Shown here: positions 44,616 through 53,841 of the stretch, piece after piece
Position numbering within the stretch: position 1 is the stretch's first letter
Layout: each line of letters opens with the position of its first letter
Origin: Sphingomonas sp. C3-2
GTDB taxonomy: Bacteria > Pseudomonadota > Alphaproteobacteria > Sphingomonadales > Sphingomonadaceae
Direction of reading: 5' to 3'
Length of the DNA: 64,000 nucleotides
Assembly: GCF_033025475.1 (NCBI RefSeq)
Contig: NZ_CP130322.1
Span: 1,779,001-1,843,000 of the forward strand
Program-made: the position numbers and the translations under genes
The notes under the pieces: generated by a model
Databases searched by the model: none
Seen by the model: the letters and a program-made list of their open reading frames with translations, nothing else
Told to the model about the DNA's origin: nothing

Positions 44616-44832
44616 TCAGCTTTTGGGACGGATATAGATGGGCGCAAGCGCCGCGCGGATCGTCGCGGCATCCCTAAGCGCACCCTTGGGATTGCCGCCT
44701 TCGAGATAATGAATGGCGAGCGCCTGGTTGAGGCGGACGCGGCGCAACCAGTTCTCAGCGTTCCTTGGCGGCGTCGGCAACGGACGGCGCGCACAGGGCA
44801 AGCGCCGCAACGGACAATAATCTGAACTGCAT
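44616..44832 (-). pseudogene. Small secreted protein gene with a single-base frameshift
   Basis: After a GGGGGGAT ribosome site an ATG at 44832 opens a clear signal peptide (QFRLLSVAALALCAPSVADA), but the frame ends at a TGA at 44755-44757 after 25 codons. One base over, an open frame continues as ENWLRRVRLNQALAIHYLEGGN and ends IYIRPKS at 44616. Removing one base near 44762-44767 would give one coherent protein of about 70 aa with a short TPR-like helix pair. It is either a genuine pseudogene, a sequencing error or programmed shifting. Function unknown. Confidence 0.6.
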
Positions 44833-44897
44833 GAAATCCCCCCGGATCGTCGGCGAAAACCCTAATATGATCCGGGGAGAGGTAAAGCGATTTACGC

Positions 44898-45767
44898 TTA
44901 GCGGGTGGGAACGGGTTCCGCGCCCGAATAGTCGTAGAAGCCGCGACCCACCTTGCGGCCATACCAGCCGGCTTCGACATATTTCACGAGCAGCGGCGCC
45001 GGGCGATATTTCGGATCGCCGGTGCCTTCGTGGAGCACGCGGCAGATTTCGAGGCAGGTGTCGAGACCGATGAAATCGGCAAGCGTGAGCGGCCCCATGG
45101 GGTGGTTGAGGCCAAGCTGCACCGCGGTGTCGATGTCGCGGATCGAGGCGACGCCCTCGCCGAGCGCGAAGCAGGCTTCGTTGAGCATCGGCAGCAGGAT
45201 GCGGTTGACGATGAAGCCGGGCGCGTCATTGGCGTGGACGACCTGCTTGCCCAGCGCCTTGGCATAGGTTTCGACGGTCTTCACGGTTTCGTCCGCCGTG
45301 GCGAGGCCGCGGATCAGTTCGATCAGGCCCATGACGGGAACCGGGTTGAAGAAGTGGACGCCGATGAAACGCTTGGGATCGGGCGATGCCTGCGCCAGGC
45401 GCGTGATCGGAATCGACGAGGTGTTCGACGCGAGGATCGCCTGATGCCCCAGCACCTTGCCGACCTGTTCGAAGATCGCGCGCTTCACTTCCTCGCGCTC
45501 GGTGGCGGCTTCGATCACCAGACCGGCCGCGGCCATCGGCTCGAAATCGCCCACGGGCTGAATGCGGGCCAGCGCCTGATCGCGCGCGGCGGCGTCGATC
45601 TTTTCCTTTTCGACGAGACGGTTGAGCTGCTTGGCGATGCCTTCCTTGGCCCGCTCGGCAATTTCCAGCTTCGCATCGGCCAGATAGACATGATAGCCGG
45701 CCTGCGCCGAAACCTGAGCGATGCCCGAGCCCATCTGGCCCGCGCCGATTACGCCAACCGCCTGCAT
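44898..45767 (-). CDS. 3-hydroxybutyryl-CoA dehydrogenase family (3-hydroxyacyl-CoA dehydrogenase)
   Basis: 289 aa. [17 protein letters not shown] is the NAD loop, [12 protein letters not shown] near residue 118 and [17 protein letters not shown] near 138 carry the catalytic Ser/His region, and [18 protein letters not shown] starts the C-terminal dimer domain. It oxidises or reduces short 3-hydroxyacyl-CoA, for butyrate/PHB or phenylacetate-type routes; the neighbours do not tell which. It stands as a single gene. Confidence 0.92.
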   Translation of the reverse strand: MQAVGVIGAGQMGSGIAQVSAQAGYHVYLADAKLEIAERAKEGIAKQLNRLVEKEKIDAAARDQALARIQPVGDFEPMAAAGLVIEAATEREEVKRAIFEQVGKVLGHQAILASNTSSIPITRLAQASPDPKRFIGVHFFNPVPVMGLIELIRGLATADETVKTVETYAKALGKQVVHANDAPGFIVNRILLPMLNEACFALGEGVASIRDIDTAVQLGLNHPMGPLTLADFIGLDTCLEICRVLHEGTGDPKYRPAPLLVKYVEAGWYGRKVGRGFYDYSGAEPVPTR

Positions 45768-45849
45768 AGTCTTTCTCCCTTGCGCAAAGATGATGGAGGC
45801 GCCTCTATCGCCTCAACCCCGATTGCGCCAGAGGATCAGGCAAAGCCCG

Positions 45850-47073
45850 TCAGATCGGCATGCCCTGCAGCAGCTTGGGAAGCGCGCCGGATTCACCGCG
45901 CGCCTCGGCCATGAAGCTGCGCTTGAGCGGCGGAATGCGCTGGACCATGCCAAGGCCGAAACGCCGCACCGCCGATGCGGCGTCGCCCGGAATCCCGAAC
46001 AGGCGGGTGAGCGTGTCGGTAGCGGTGGCCACCATGAAGGTGTCGAGCCCGCGCCAGCGTTCATAACGCGCGAGCAATTGCGCATCGCCGCAGTCGAGCC
46101 CGATGCGTACGCCTTCGGTCAGCACCTCGGCGAGCGCGGCGACATCGCGGAAGCCGAGGTTGAGCCCCTGCCCTGCGATCGGATGGATACCGTGCGCGGC
46201 ATCGCCCACCAGCACCAGCCGTTCGTCGGTGATGTGCGCAGCGTGATGGAAATTGAGCGGATAGCTCTGGCGCGGCGCGACCGGGGTGAGCTTGCCGAGG
46301 AAACCGCCCATCTGCTTTTCGGCTTCCGCCCAGAAGCCGCGATCAGACAGCTTGAGCATCCCCGGCGCATCCTTGGCGGATACGGTCCATACCAGCGCCG
46401 AGCGATTGCCCGGCAGCATCGGCAGCAGCGCGAACGGCCCGGCGGGGTAGAATATCTCGTAGGCGACATTGTCGTGCGGGACTTCATGCTCGAACGCCGA
46501 GATGATCGCGACGTGATGATAGTCCCAGCGCGCGACGTTGAGGCCCGCCGCCTCGCGCGTGGGCGAACGGCGGCCCTCGGCCGCGATGAGCAGTGCGCCC
46601 TTCACCACTTCGCCATTGTCGAGCGTGGCGGTGACGCCGCTGGCATCGCGCACCACATCCACCGCGCGGTTGGGCATGCGCAGACGAATATTCTTCGCCT
46701 CGAGCGAGGCCGCGCGCAGCGCCTCGCGCAACAGGCGGTTTTCGAACATGATGCCGAGCGGGCCTTCCTCTTCTTCGGGCCGGAAATCGAGGATTCCGGG
46801 CTTGAGGCCATCGCTCACGCGGATTTCGCGGATCGGGCAGCCCTGCCCTTCGAGATGCCTGCCGACGCCGATCGCCTCGAGCATCCGCCAGCTCGCGCTC
46901 GCCACCGCCGAGACGCGGCCGTCAAAGCCGGGGGCGACCACGGCATCGGGATTGGCCGGATCGATCACCACCGAACTGATCCCGTTGCGGTCGAGCGCGA
47001 TGGCGAGCGTCAGCCCGACCAGCCCGCCGCCGAGGATGATGACGTCACTTTTCTCGCTCGCGATCTCGTTCAT
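45850..47073 (-). CDS. UbiH/Coq6-family FAD-dependent monooxygenase
   Basis: 407 aa. The N-terminal FAD motif VIILGGGLVGLTLAIALDRNG and the second motif LVGDAAHGIHPIAGQGLNLGFRD near residue 285 define the ubiquinone-hydroxylase family. It likely adds a ring hydroxyl in ubiquinone synthesis. Sequence does not separate the C5, C1 and C6 hydroxylases. Divergent from ftsK with 158 bases between the starts. Confidence 0.9.
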   Translation of the reverse strand: MNEIASEKSDVIILGGGLVGLTLAIALDRNGISSVVIDPANPDAVVAPGFDGRVSAVASASWRMLEAIGVGRHLEGQGCPIREIRVSDGLKPGILDFRPEEEEGPLGIMFENRLLREALRAASLEAKNIRLRMPNRAVDVVRDASGVTATLDNGEVVKGALLIAAEGRRSPTREAAGLNVARWDYHHVAIISAFEHEVPHDNVAYEIFYPAGPFALLPMLPGNRSALVWTVSAKDAPGMLKLSDRGFWAEAEKQMGGFLGKLTPVAPRQSYPLNFHHAAHITDERLVLVGDAAHGIHPIAGQGLNLGFRDVAALAEVLTEGVRIGLDCGDAQLLARYERWRGLDTFMVATATDTLTRLFGIPGDAASAVRRFGLGMVQRIPPLKRSFMAEARGESGALPKLLQGMPI

Positions 47074-47231
47074 GTGCCTGTCCTTATCCTACCCGGCGCC
47101 CACGCAAAAGCCCGCAGGCGCTGCGACCAGCCGATTGCCCGAACTGGTCCGGCGCACTTGACGCGACAACCCGCCCCCCGGCATTGTGCGCGCGCAAAAA
47201 TAGCGAATTTTCCGCAGATTTCGGGGTGGGC

Positions 47232-49580
47232 ATGGCAAGCCGCAGCATGAACAAGGACGCGCCCGAGTGGCGGGAGTCGATGAAGCGTAGCGCAGAGCGC
47301 ACCGGCGTGCTGCTCGGCGGTGCGGCGATCATAGTGCTCACGCTGCTCCTGGTGATCGCGCTTTTGAGCTATCGCCCGAGCGATCCGTCGCTGATGACCG
47401 CAGCCGAAGGCCCTGCGCGCAATTTCGTCGGTGCGGCAGGCGCATGGACCGCCGATATCCTCCTTTCCTTCTTCGGCCCCGCAATCGGGCTGATCGTGCC
47501 GCTGCTCATCGTTTTCGGCACGCGGATGCTGCGCGGCGTGCCCATCGGCCGCTGGCGCCGCCGCACGCTGGGCGCGCTGGGCGGAATCATCCTGATCGGC
47601 GCGTCGCTTGCGGTGTTCCGCGGCAATGCGCTGCCCTATCTGCCCGGCGGATTCGGTGGCGCGTTCGGAATCGGGATCGCCAGCGGGTTCGACTGGCTGC
47701 TCGCGCTCCTGGGCGACGAGACGGTGCGATCCTGGGTACGTGCAGCGATTCTCGTGACGCTCGCGGGATCGGGAATCGTGCTCTGGGCCAAATGCCTTGG
47801 CCTTGACGACGAGGAACGCGCCTGGCTGTTCCGCCGCCGGGGCAAGAGCGCATCGCCGCAGGCCGCCGATGACGACGCCTATTATTTCGACGAGGAAGAC
47901 GACGAGATCGTGCCCGAGGCGCCGCGCCGCGCCGCGCCCGAGCCACGCCCCGAACAGGCCGCCGAGGAACGCCGCGCGCCCGTCATCTCGCTGCCCGAGA
48001 GCAAGACCTTGCCCGCCGACCGCGCCAAGACGGGCCCGGCCGAGCAGACCGCGTTCGACCTGCACGATCGCTATGCCCTGCCCTCGACCAGCCTCCTCCA
48101 TCCCGCCCCCGCCAATTCGGGCCAGACGGTCGACAAGTCCTCGCTCGAGCGCAACGCCCGCCTGCTCGAAACCGTGCTCGACGATTTCCATGTAAAGGGG
48201 TCGATCGTCGAGGTGCGCCCCGGCCCGGTCGTCACCATGTACGAGCTCGAGCCCGCCGCCGGGATCAAGGCGAGCCGCGTGATTCAGCTGGCCGACGATA
48301 TCGCGCGCAATATGTCCGCGCTGTCGGCGCGCGTCGCGACGATTCCGGGACGCAGCGTGATCGGGATCGAGCTGCCCAACAAGAATCGCGAATCCGTGTC
48401 GTTCCACGAACTGGTGACGTCACAGGCCTTTGCCGATCAGGGCGGGCAGCTGCCGCTCATCCTCGGCAAGAACATCGCGGGCGATCCGGTGATCGCCGAT
48501 CTTGCGCCCATGCCCCATTTGCTGGTGGCGGGGACCACCGGCTCGGGTAAGTCGGTCGGCCTCAACTGCATGATCCTGTCGCTGCTCTATCGGCTCAGCC
48601 CCGACCAGTGCCGCATGATCATGATCGACCCCAAGCAGCTCGAACTGTCGATCTATGACGGGATCCCGCATCTGCTGTCGCCGGTCGTCACCGACCCGGC
48701 GAAATCGGTCCGCGCACTCAAATGGGCGGTCGAGCAGATGGAGGAACGCTACCGGATGATGGCGTCGGTGGGCGTCCGCAGCCTGGCCGGGTTCAACGAC
48801 AAGGTGAACGGCGCGCGGCAAAAGGGCCAGAAGCTCGGCCGCCGCGTCCAGACCGGCTATGACGGCGATACCGGCCAGCCGATCTATGAGGAAGAAGAGC
48901 TCGACTATCACGCGCTGCCGCAGATCGTGATCGTGGTCGACGAGCTGGCCGACCTGATGATGACCGCGGGCAAGGAAGTCGAATTCCTGATCCAGCGCCT
49001 TGCGCAAAAGGCGCGCGCGGCGGGCATCCACCTGATCATGGCGACGCAGCGCCCCTCGGTTGACGTCATCACCGGTGTCATCAAGGCCAACCTGCCGACG
49101 CGGATCAGCTTTGCCGTGACGTCGAAGATCGATTCGCGCACCATTTTGGGCGAACAGGGCGCCGAACAGCTGCTCGGCAAGGGCGACATGCTCTATATGC
49201 CCGGCGGCAAGCAGATTGCGCGCGTCCACGGCCCCTTCGTCTCCGACGAGGAAGTCGGCCGCATCGCCGATCACTGGCGCACCCAGGGCGCGCCCGAATA
49301 TATCCAGGCGGTGACCGAGGAACCCGAGGATGGCGGCTATGCGCTCGACGGTGCCCCGTCGGGCGACGACAGCCCCGAGGACCAGCTCTACCGCAAGGCG
49401 TGCCAGCTCGTTGCCGAGAGCCAGAAGGCGTCGACCAGCTGGCTGCAGCGCCAGCTGCGCATCGGTTATAACAGCGCGGCGCGGCTGATCGAGCGGATGG
49501 AAAAGGAGGGGCTGGTTTCGCGGCCCGACCATGTCGGCCGTCGCGAGGTGCTGATGGATACCGACGGCCGCCCGGTCTGA
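47232..49580 (+). CDS. ftsK: DNA translocase FtsK
   Basis: 782 aa from the ATG at 47232, after GGGGTGGG; an earlier in-frame ATG at 47184 has no such site. Four membrane segments lie in the first 190 residues, then an acidic/Ala-Pro linker to about 300. The RecA-like motor has Walker A GTTGSGKS near residue 435 and VIVVDELADLMM near 575. The C-terminal gamma winged helix (STSWLQRQLRIGYNSAARLI, near 730) reads KOPS. It pumps DNA and coordinates dimer resolution at the division septum. Confidence 0.96.
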   Translation: MASRSMNKDAPEWRESMKRSAERTGVLLGGAAIIVLTLLLVIALLSYRPSDPSLMTAAEGPARNFVGAAGAWTADILLSFFGPAIGLIVPLLIVFGTRMLRGVPIGRWRRRTLGALGGIILIGASLAVFRGNALPYLPGGFGGAFGIGIASGFDWLLALLGDETVRSWVRAAILVTLAGSGIVLWAKCLGLDDEERAWLFRRRGKSASPQAADDDAYYFDEEDDEIVPEAPRRAAPEPRPEQAAEERRAPVISLPESKTLPADRAKTGPAEQTAFDLHDRYALPSTSLLHPAPANSGQTVDKSSLERNARLLETVLDDFHVKGSIVEVRPGPVVTMYELEPAAGIKASRVIQLADDIARNMSALSARVATIPGRSVIGIELPNKNRESVSFHELVTSQAFADQGGQLPLILGKNIAGDPVIADLAPMPHLLVAGTTGSGKSVGLNCMILSLLYRLSPDQCRMIMIDPKQLELSIYDGIPHLLSPVVTDPAKSVRALKWAVEQMEERYRMMASVGVRSLAGFNDKVNGARQKGQKLGRRVQTGYDGDTGQPIYEEEELDYHALPQIVIVVDELADLMMTAGKEVEFLIQRLAQKARAAGIHLIMATQRPSVDVITGVIKANLPTRISFAVTSKIDSRTILGEQGAEQLLGKGDMLYMPGGKQIARVHGPFVSDEEVGRIADHWRTQGAPEYIQAVTEEPEDGGYALDGAPSGDDSPEDQLYRKACQLVAESQKASTSWLQRQLRIGYNSAARLIERMEKEGLVSRPDHVGRREVLMDTDGRPV

Positions 49581-49701
49581 TCCCCCCGCTCTGCCCTCCC
49601 TATGTCGGAACGCAGGCGCCCCTTGCCGGGTTGAAGCGGGTTCAGTTGGCATTCAATCCCTGACCCGCATAGCGGCGAGGACAGGAAGTCAGGAGTATAG
49701 C

Positions 49702-50328
49702 ATGTTTCGTCGCCTCGCTTTCGCGCTTGCCGTCGCCCCGATCGGGTTGGCCGGCCTCGCCGCGCCCGCAGCCATCGCGGCCCCCGGCGATCTCGACCGC
49801 GTCTCCGCGCATCTTCAGGCGGTGAACAGCCTGACCGCCGATTTTTCGCAGACCGACCGCGCCGGCAAGGTGCTGACCGGCACACTCACCATCAAGCGCC
49901 CGGGCAAGATCCGCTTCCAGTACCAGAAGGGAATCCCGCTGCTGATCGTGGGTGACGGCAAGGCGCTGACGATGATCGACTATCAGGTGAATCAGGTGCA
50001 GCGCTGGCCGATCGGCAAGTCGCCGCTCGCGGTGCTGCTTGATCCCGCCAAGAATCTGGCGGGCGTCGCCAAGATCGTGCCGTCGGCCGATGACCGCATC
50101 GTCGTGGTCGAGGCGCGCGATCCCAAGCACCCCGAATTCGGCGTGCTGACGCTGGCCTTTGTCCGCAACCCCTCCGCCCCCGGCGGGCTGATGCTGCAGG
50201 GCTGGGTCGCGCTCGACGCGCAGAACAACCGCACGACCATTCGGCTGAGCAATCAGAAGTTCAACATGGCGGTGCCCGAAAGCGCGTTCCAGTGGCGCGA
50301 TCCGCGCCCCAAGGCACGGGGCCACTGA
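49702..50328 (+). CDS. lolA: LolA-like outer-membrane lipoprotein carrier
   Basis: 208 aa with a signal peptide (LAFALAVAPIGLAGLAAPAAIAA). The mature part starts with LDRVSAHLQAVNSLTADFSQTD and has GTLTIKRPGKIRFQY and LLIVGDGKALTMID, the half-barrel features of LolA. It would carry lipoproteins across the periplasm from LolCDE. AGGAG lies 8 bases before the ATG. It follows ftsK on the same strand, a conserved pairing. A terminator hairpin lies at 50482. Confidence 0.9.
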   Translation: MFRRLAFALAVAPIGLAGLAAPAAIAAPGDLDRVSAHLQAVNSLTADFSQTDRAGKVLTGTLTIKRPGKIRFQYQKGIPLLIVGDGKALTMIDYQVNQVQRWPIGKSPLAVLLDPAKNLAGVAKIVPSADDRIVVVEARDPKHPEFGVLTLAFVRNPSAPGGLMLQGWVALDAQNNRTTIRLSNQKFNMAVPESAFQWRDPRPKARGH

Positions 50329-50481
50329 TCGAAAAGGATTAATTCCCCTGGCCGACCGCGTTCATTCATATTGCGGACAGGAAGGGGGAATTAGACATCA
50401 TCCTTGCGGATGTGGGGCGGATTCCGGATTTCCCCCTGTTGCCAGAATGGCCCCACGCCGTTTCGCGTGACGAAGCGAACC

Positions 50482-50522
50482 TGGCCCCCGCCCACGCCCC
50501 CTGGAGCGGGGGCCAACCTTTT
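50482..50522 (+). terminator. Hairpin with short T-tract between lolA and xth
   Basis: TGGCCCCCGC and GCGGGGGCCA pair perfectly around a 14-base loop and are followed by ACCTTTT. It lies about 150 bases after lolA. A second inverted repeat, TAATTCCCC (50340) and GGGGAATTA (50385), with a 36-base loop, precedes it. Confidence 0.55.
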
Positions 50523-50601
50523 CCGGCGCAAATCATCGCACCGGCAGCCAAATGCAGCGAGGGTGTTCCCTCCCGCCCCCGAAATGGTTTAGGGCCTGCG
50601 C

Positions 50602-51396
50602 ATGTCCGATACGATCAGCATCGCCTCCTGGAACATCAACTCGGTTCGCTTTCGCATGGAGATCGTCGAACGATTTCTGCGCGAACAGGCGCCCGACGTG
50701 CTTTGCCTTCAGGAAACCAAGACGGTGGACGCGACCTTCCCGGCCGATGCGTTCCGCCGGCTGGGCTATACCCACCAGATTCTGCACGGCCAGCCGATGC
50801 ACCACGGCGTGGCGATCGTGTCGAAGATTCCGATCTTCGAGGACGACCGGCTGGACTGGCAGGCCAATGGCGAGGCACGCCATGTCGGCGTGCGGCTGGA
50901 AAACGGGCTGCGGCTCGAAAATGTCTATATCCCGGCGGGCGGCGACGTGCCCGACCGCGTGGTCAATCCCAAATTCGGTCAGAAGCTCGATTTCCTCCAG
51001 CGAATGATCGAATGGTCCGAACAGCTCGACGTGCCGACGCTGCTGGTGGGCGATTTCAACATCGCGCCGCTCGAATGCGACGTGTGGAGCCACAAGCAGC
51101 TGCTCGACGTCGTCAGCCACACGCCGATCGAGGTGGAGACGCTGGGCCGGTTGCAGGCCGCCAATGACTGGGTCGATCTGGGCCGCAGCTTCATCCCCGC
51201 GCCCGAACGCCTCTACACCTGGTGGAGCTACCGCGCGAAGGACTGGGCGGCATCGGATCGCGGCCGCCGGCTCGATCACATGTGGGCGACCAAGGATGTC
51301 GCGGCACAGGCGGTCGGCCACCGCGTACACGAGGATTGCCGCAGCTGGCTGAAGCCGTCGGACCATATCCCGCTGGTGACGGAGTTCCGGTTTTGA
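50602..51396 (+). CDS. xth: Exodeoxyribonuclease III
   Basis: 264 aa. ASWNINSVRFRM, LCLQETKT with the metal Glu near residue 36, GDFNIAP near 150 and the terminal SDHIPL with catalytic Asp-His are the exonuclease III hallmarks. It repairs abasic sites and removes 3' blocks. The stop TGA overlaps the TTG start of ribA. Confidence 0.95.
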   Translation: MSDTISIASWNINSVRFRMEIVERFLREQAPDVLCLQETKTVDATFPADAFRRLGYTHQILHGQPMHHGVAIVSKIPIFEDDRLDWQANGEARHVGVRLENGLRLENVYIPAGGDVPDRVVNPKFGQKLDFLQRMIEWSEQLDVPTLLVGDFNIAPLECDVWSHKQLLDVVSHTPIEVETLGRLQAANDWVDLGRSFIPAPERLYTWWSYRAKDWAASDRGRRLDHMWATKDVAAQAVGHRVHEDCRSWLKPSDHIPLVTEFRF

Positions 51397-52478
51397 GCAC
51401 GGCCGGCGCCCAGCCGCGCGCCGCCGCGCGGGCGATCGACGCGCTACGCCGTGGCTGGCCGATCGCGATCCGCGGCACCAGCGGCACGCTGGCGCTGCTC
51501 GCGATCGAAACCGCCGACGAACCGCGTCTGGCCGCGTTCGATCCCGAGGCTAAGGCCGCACTGCTGATTTCGGCGGGGCGTGCGGCGACGCTCAAGCTCG
51601 CCAACCAGCTTGAGGCGGCACAGCCCGAAAAGCCCGTGATCGTCGGCCGCGCGCCGTGGATCGATCTGGCGGGCGCGGTTGCGGTTGCCGATCCCGCGCT
51701 CGATCTTGCGACGCCGCTCAAAGGCCCGTTCCGCGCCATCGGCTGCGCGGCCCCCGATGCCGCCACCGCCGCGCTTGAACTGGCGCGGATCGCGGGAATC
51801 CTGCCCGCCTTCTTCCTGATTCCGACCGATGCGCCCGAAGGCCGCGGTGCCGAGGTGGTGATCACCCCGGCGGATATCGCCGCCTATGACGATGCCGGCG
51901 CACTAGTAATCGCGGCGCGCGCGCGGCTGCCGGTGGAAGTGGCCGAGCATTCGGAAATCGTTGCCTTTCGCAGCACCGAACATGCGGGCGAGCATGTCGC
52001 GCTGATCATCGGCACGCCCGATGGCACGCCCCCGCTCGTCCGCCTCCACAGTGAATGCCTGACGGGCGATGTGCTCGGATCGCTCAAATGCGATTGCGGG
52101 CCGCAGCTCCACGGCGCGCTCCACGAGATCGCCGCCCATTGGGGGGTTCTGCTCTATCTGCGCCAGGAAGGGCGCGGCATCGGGCTGGTCAACAAGCTGC
52201 GCGCCTATAGCCTGCAGGATCAGGGGCACGACACGGTCGACGCCAATGTCCGGCTGGGCTTTGCGATCGACGCGCGCGATTTCGGCGTCGCCGCGCAGAT
52301 GCTCAAGCTGATCGGCCAGACGCGCATCCGGCTACTGACCAACAACCCCAACAAGGTCGAACGGCTGCGGCGCGAAGGGATTGATGTGGTCGAACGCGTT
52401 CCGCACGCGATGGAGCCCAATCCGCACAATCAGGGCTATCTCGACACCAAGCGCGACCGGACCGGCCACCAGCTCTGA
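51393..52478 (+). CDS. ribA: GTP cyclohydrolase II with a degenerate RibB-like N-terminal domain
   Basis: 361 aa from a TTG at 51393 that overlaps the xth stop (TTGA); upstream in-frame codons lie within xth. The C-terminal 200 residues are RibA: HSECLTGDVLGSLKCDCG with the zinc Cys set, RQEGRGIGLVNKL and LTNNPNKV. The N-terminal 160 residues (AIDALRRGWPIAIRG, then ALELARIAGILPAFFLIP) resemble a RibB domain that has lost the DDxxRENEGD catalytic stretch. It opens GTP for riboflavin synthesis. A separate RibB is presumably encoded elsewhere. Confidence 0.9.
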   Translation: MSTAGAQPRAAARAIDALRRGWPIAIRGTSGTLALLAIETADEPRLAAFDPEAKAALLISAGRAATLKLANQLEAAQPEKPVIVGRAPWIDLAGAVAVADPALDLATPLKGPFRAIGCAAPDAATAALELARIAGILPAFFLIPTDAPEGRGAEVVITPADIAAYDDAGALVIAARARLPVEVAEHSEIVAFRSTEHAGEHVALIIGTPDGTPPLVRLHSECLTGDVLGSLKCDCGPQLHGALHEIAAHWGVLLYLRQEGRGIGLVNKLRAYSLQDQGHDTVDANVRLGFAIDARDFGVAAQMLKLIGQTRIRLLTNNPNKVERLRREGIDVVERVPHAMEPNPHNQGYLDTKRDRTGHQL

Positions 52479-52485
52479 TAGCGGT

Positions 52486-53145
52486 TCAGCCGATCAGCGC
52501 GGCGATCTCGTCAAACCCGTGAACGATGTGGCGCGCGCCCAGCGCGCGCAGCTTGTCGCCATGATCGGGCGCGCAGTGCTGGCCGGCGCACAAGCCGACG
52601 ACATAGCCGCCCGAGGCGACCGCGCCGGTTACGCCGACGGGGGAATCCTCGATGATCAGCGTGTTGGCGATATCGATCCCAAGCGCCTGGGCGGCATGAA
52701 GATAGATGTCGGGCGCGGGCTTGCCGCGGGCGACATGTTCGCGCCCGCTGAAGATATGGGCAAAGCTGCCGCGCAGCCCGAGATGCCCCAGATGCGCCTC
52801 GATCCAGCGCGTCGAGCTTGAGGACACGATCGCGCGCGGCAGATCGGGCGCCAGCGCGCCGACGAAAGCGGCCGCGCCCTTGACCGGCGGAACCCCCTCG
52901 GCAACCACGCGGGCATCTTCGGCCGCGCGCATGGCGTGAAACGCCTCGGGCACCGGACGGCCGATCCATGCGGCAATGGCATCGAGGAACTGATCGCCCG
53001 ACAGCCCCATGAAATGCGCCATCGCATCCTCGGTGCTGAGCGGATGGCCCAGCGCGGTGAGCGTTTCGGCGAGATGCGCGTTGCCCGCATATTCGCTTTC
53101 GATCAGCACGCCGTCGAAATCGAAGAGCAGGCCCGCAAAGCTCAT
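52486..53145 (-). CDS. HAD-superfamily phosphatase (beta-phosphoglucomutase-like)
   Basis: 219 aa. The nucleophile motif LFDFDGVLIESE is at the N-terminus, motif II Ser lies in AIVSSSSTRW near residue 112, and IEDSPVGVTGAVASGG near 172 is motif IV. A helical cap lies between residues 17 and 85. Such enzymes dephosphorylate sugar phosphates or similar; the substrate is not predictable. Its ATG overlaps the yggS stop by 4 bases. It is convergent with ribA (7 bases apart). Confidence 0.88.
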   Translation of the reverse strand: MSFAGLLFDFDGVLIESEYAGNAHLAETLTALGHPLSTEDAMAHFMGLSGDQFLDAIAAWIGRPVPEAFHAMRAAEDARVVAEGVPPVKGAAAFVGALAPDLPRAIVSSSSTRWIEAHLGHLGLRGSFAHIFSGREHVARGKPAPDIYLHAAQALGIDIANTLIIEDSPVGVTGAVASGGYVVGLCAGQHCAPDHGDKLRALGARHIVHGFDEIAALIG

Positions 53146-53819
53146 GCGCGCGCGCCGAACAGCGCCGAACCGACGCGGACATGGGTGGCGCCGATCGTCA
53201 CCGCCGTCTCATAATCGCCCGACATGCCCATGCTGAGCTGATCCAGCCCATTGTCGCGCGCGATCTTGGCGAGCAGCGCGAAATAGGGCGCGGCCTCGAC
53301 ATCGGCGGGGGGTACGCACATCAGCCCCTTGAGCGGAAGCCCCGCCGCGCGCACCTCGGTGAGCAGCGCGGGCAGATCGGCGATCGCACAGCCGCCCTTC
53401 TGCTCTTCATCCCCGATATTGACCTGGACGAAGCAATCGGGGCGGCGGCCGGTCTTTTCCATCGCCTTGGCGAGCGCGGCGACGAGCGAGGGGCGGTCGA
53501 CCGAATGGATGGCGTCGAACAGCTGAACCGCATCCTCGGCCTTGTTCGACTGGAGCTGGCCAACGAGATGCAGCGCGACATCGGGATACTCGGCGCGCAG
53601 CGCAGGCCATTTCGCCTCGGCTTCCTGCACGCGGTTTTCGCCGAAGACCCGCTGGCCAGCGGCCAGCATCGGCCGGATCGCATCTTCGCCATGCGTTTTC
53701 GATACGGCGATAAGCGCGATCTCGGCGGGCTTGCGGCCCGCGATCCGGGCGGCCTTGGCGATCGTGCCCAGCACGGCTTCGCGGCGCGTGGCCGCTGCGG
53801 TGATTTCCTGTTCGTCCAT
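53142..53819 (-). CDS. yggS: YggS family pyridoxal-phosphate homeostasis protein
   Basis: 225 aa from the ATG at 53819; the longer frame to 53900 crosses the divergent gene's start. LIAVSKTHGEDAIRPML near residue 40 holds the PLP lysine, FGENRVQEAEAKW lies near 62, and the end MGMSGDYETAVTIGATHVRVGSALFG binds the phosphate. It buffers PLP and has no known catalytic activity. It is coupled to the HAD gene and divergent from the ThiE-like gene with only 22 bases between. Confidence 0.94.
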   Translation of the reverse strand: MDEQEITAAATRREAVLGTIAKAARIAGRKPAEIALIAVSKTHGEDAIRPMLAAGQRVFGENRVQEAEAKWPALRAEYPDVALHLVGQLQSNKAEDAVQLFDAIHSVDRPSLVAALAKAMEKTGRRPDCFVQVNIGDEEQKGGCAIADLPALLTEVRAAGLPLKGLMCVPPADVEAAPYFALLAKIARDNGLDQLSMGMSGDYETAVTIGATHVRVGSALFGARA

Positions 53820-53841
53820 GGCCGCTGCTATAGGCAGGCGG

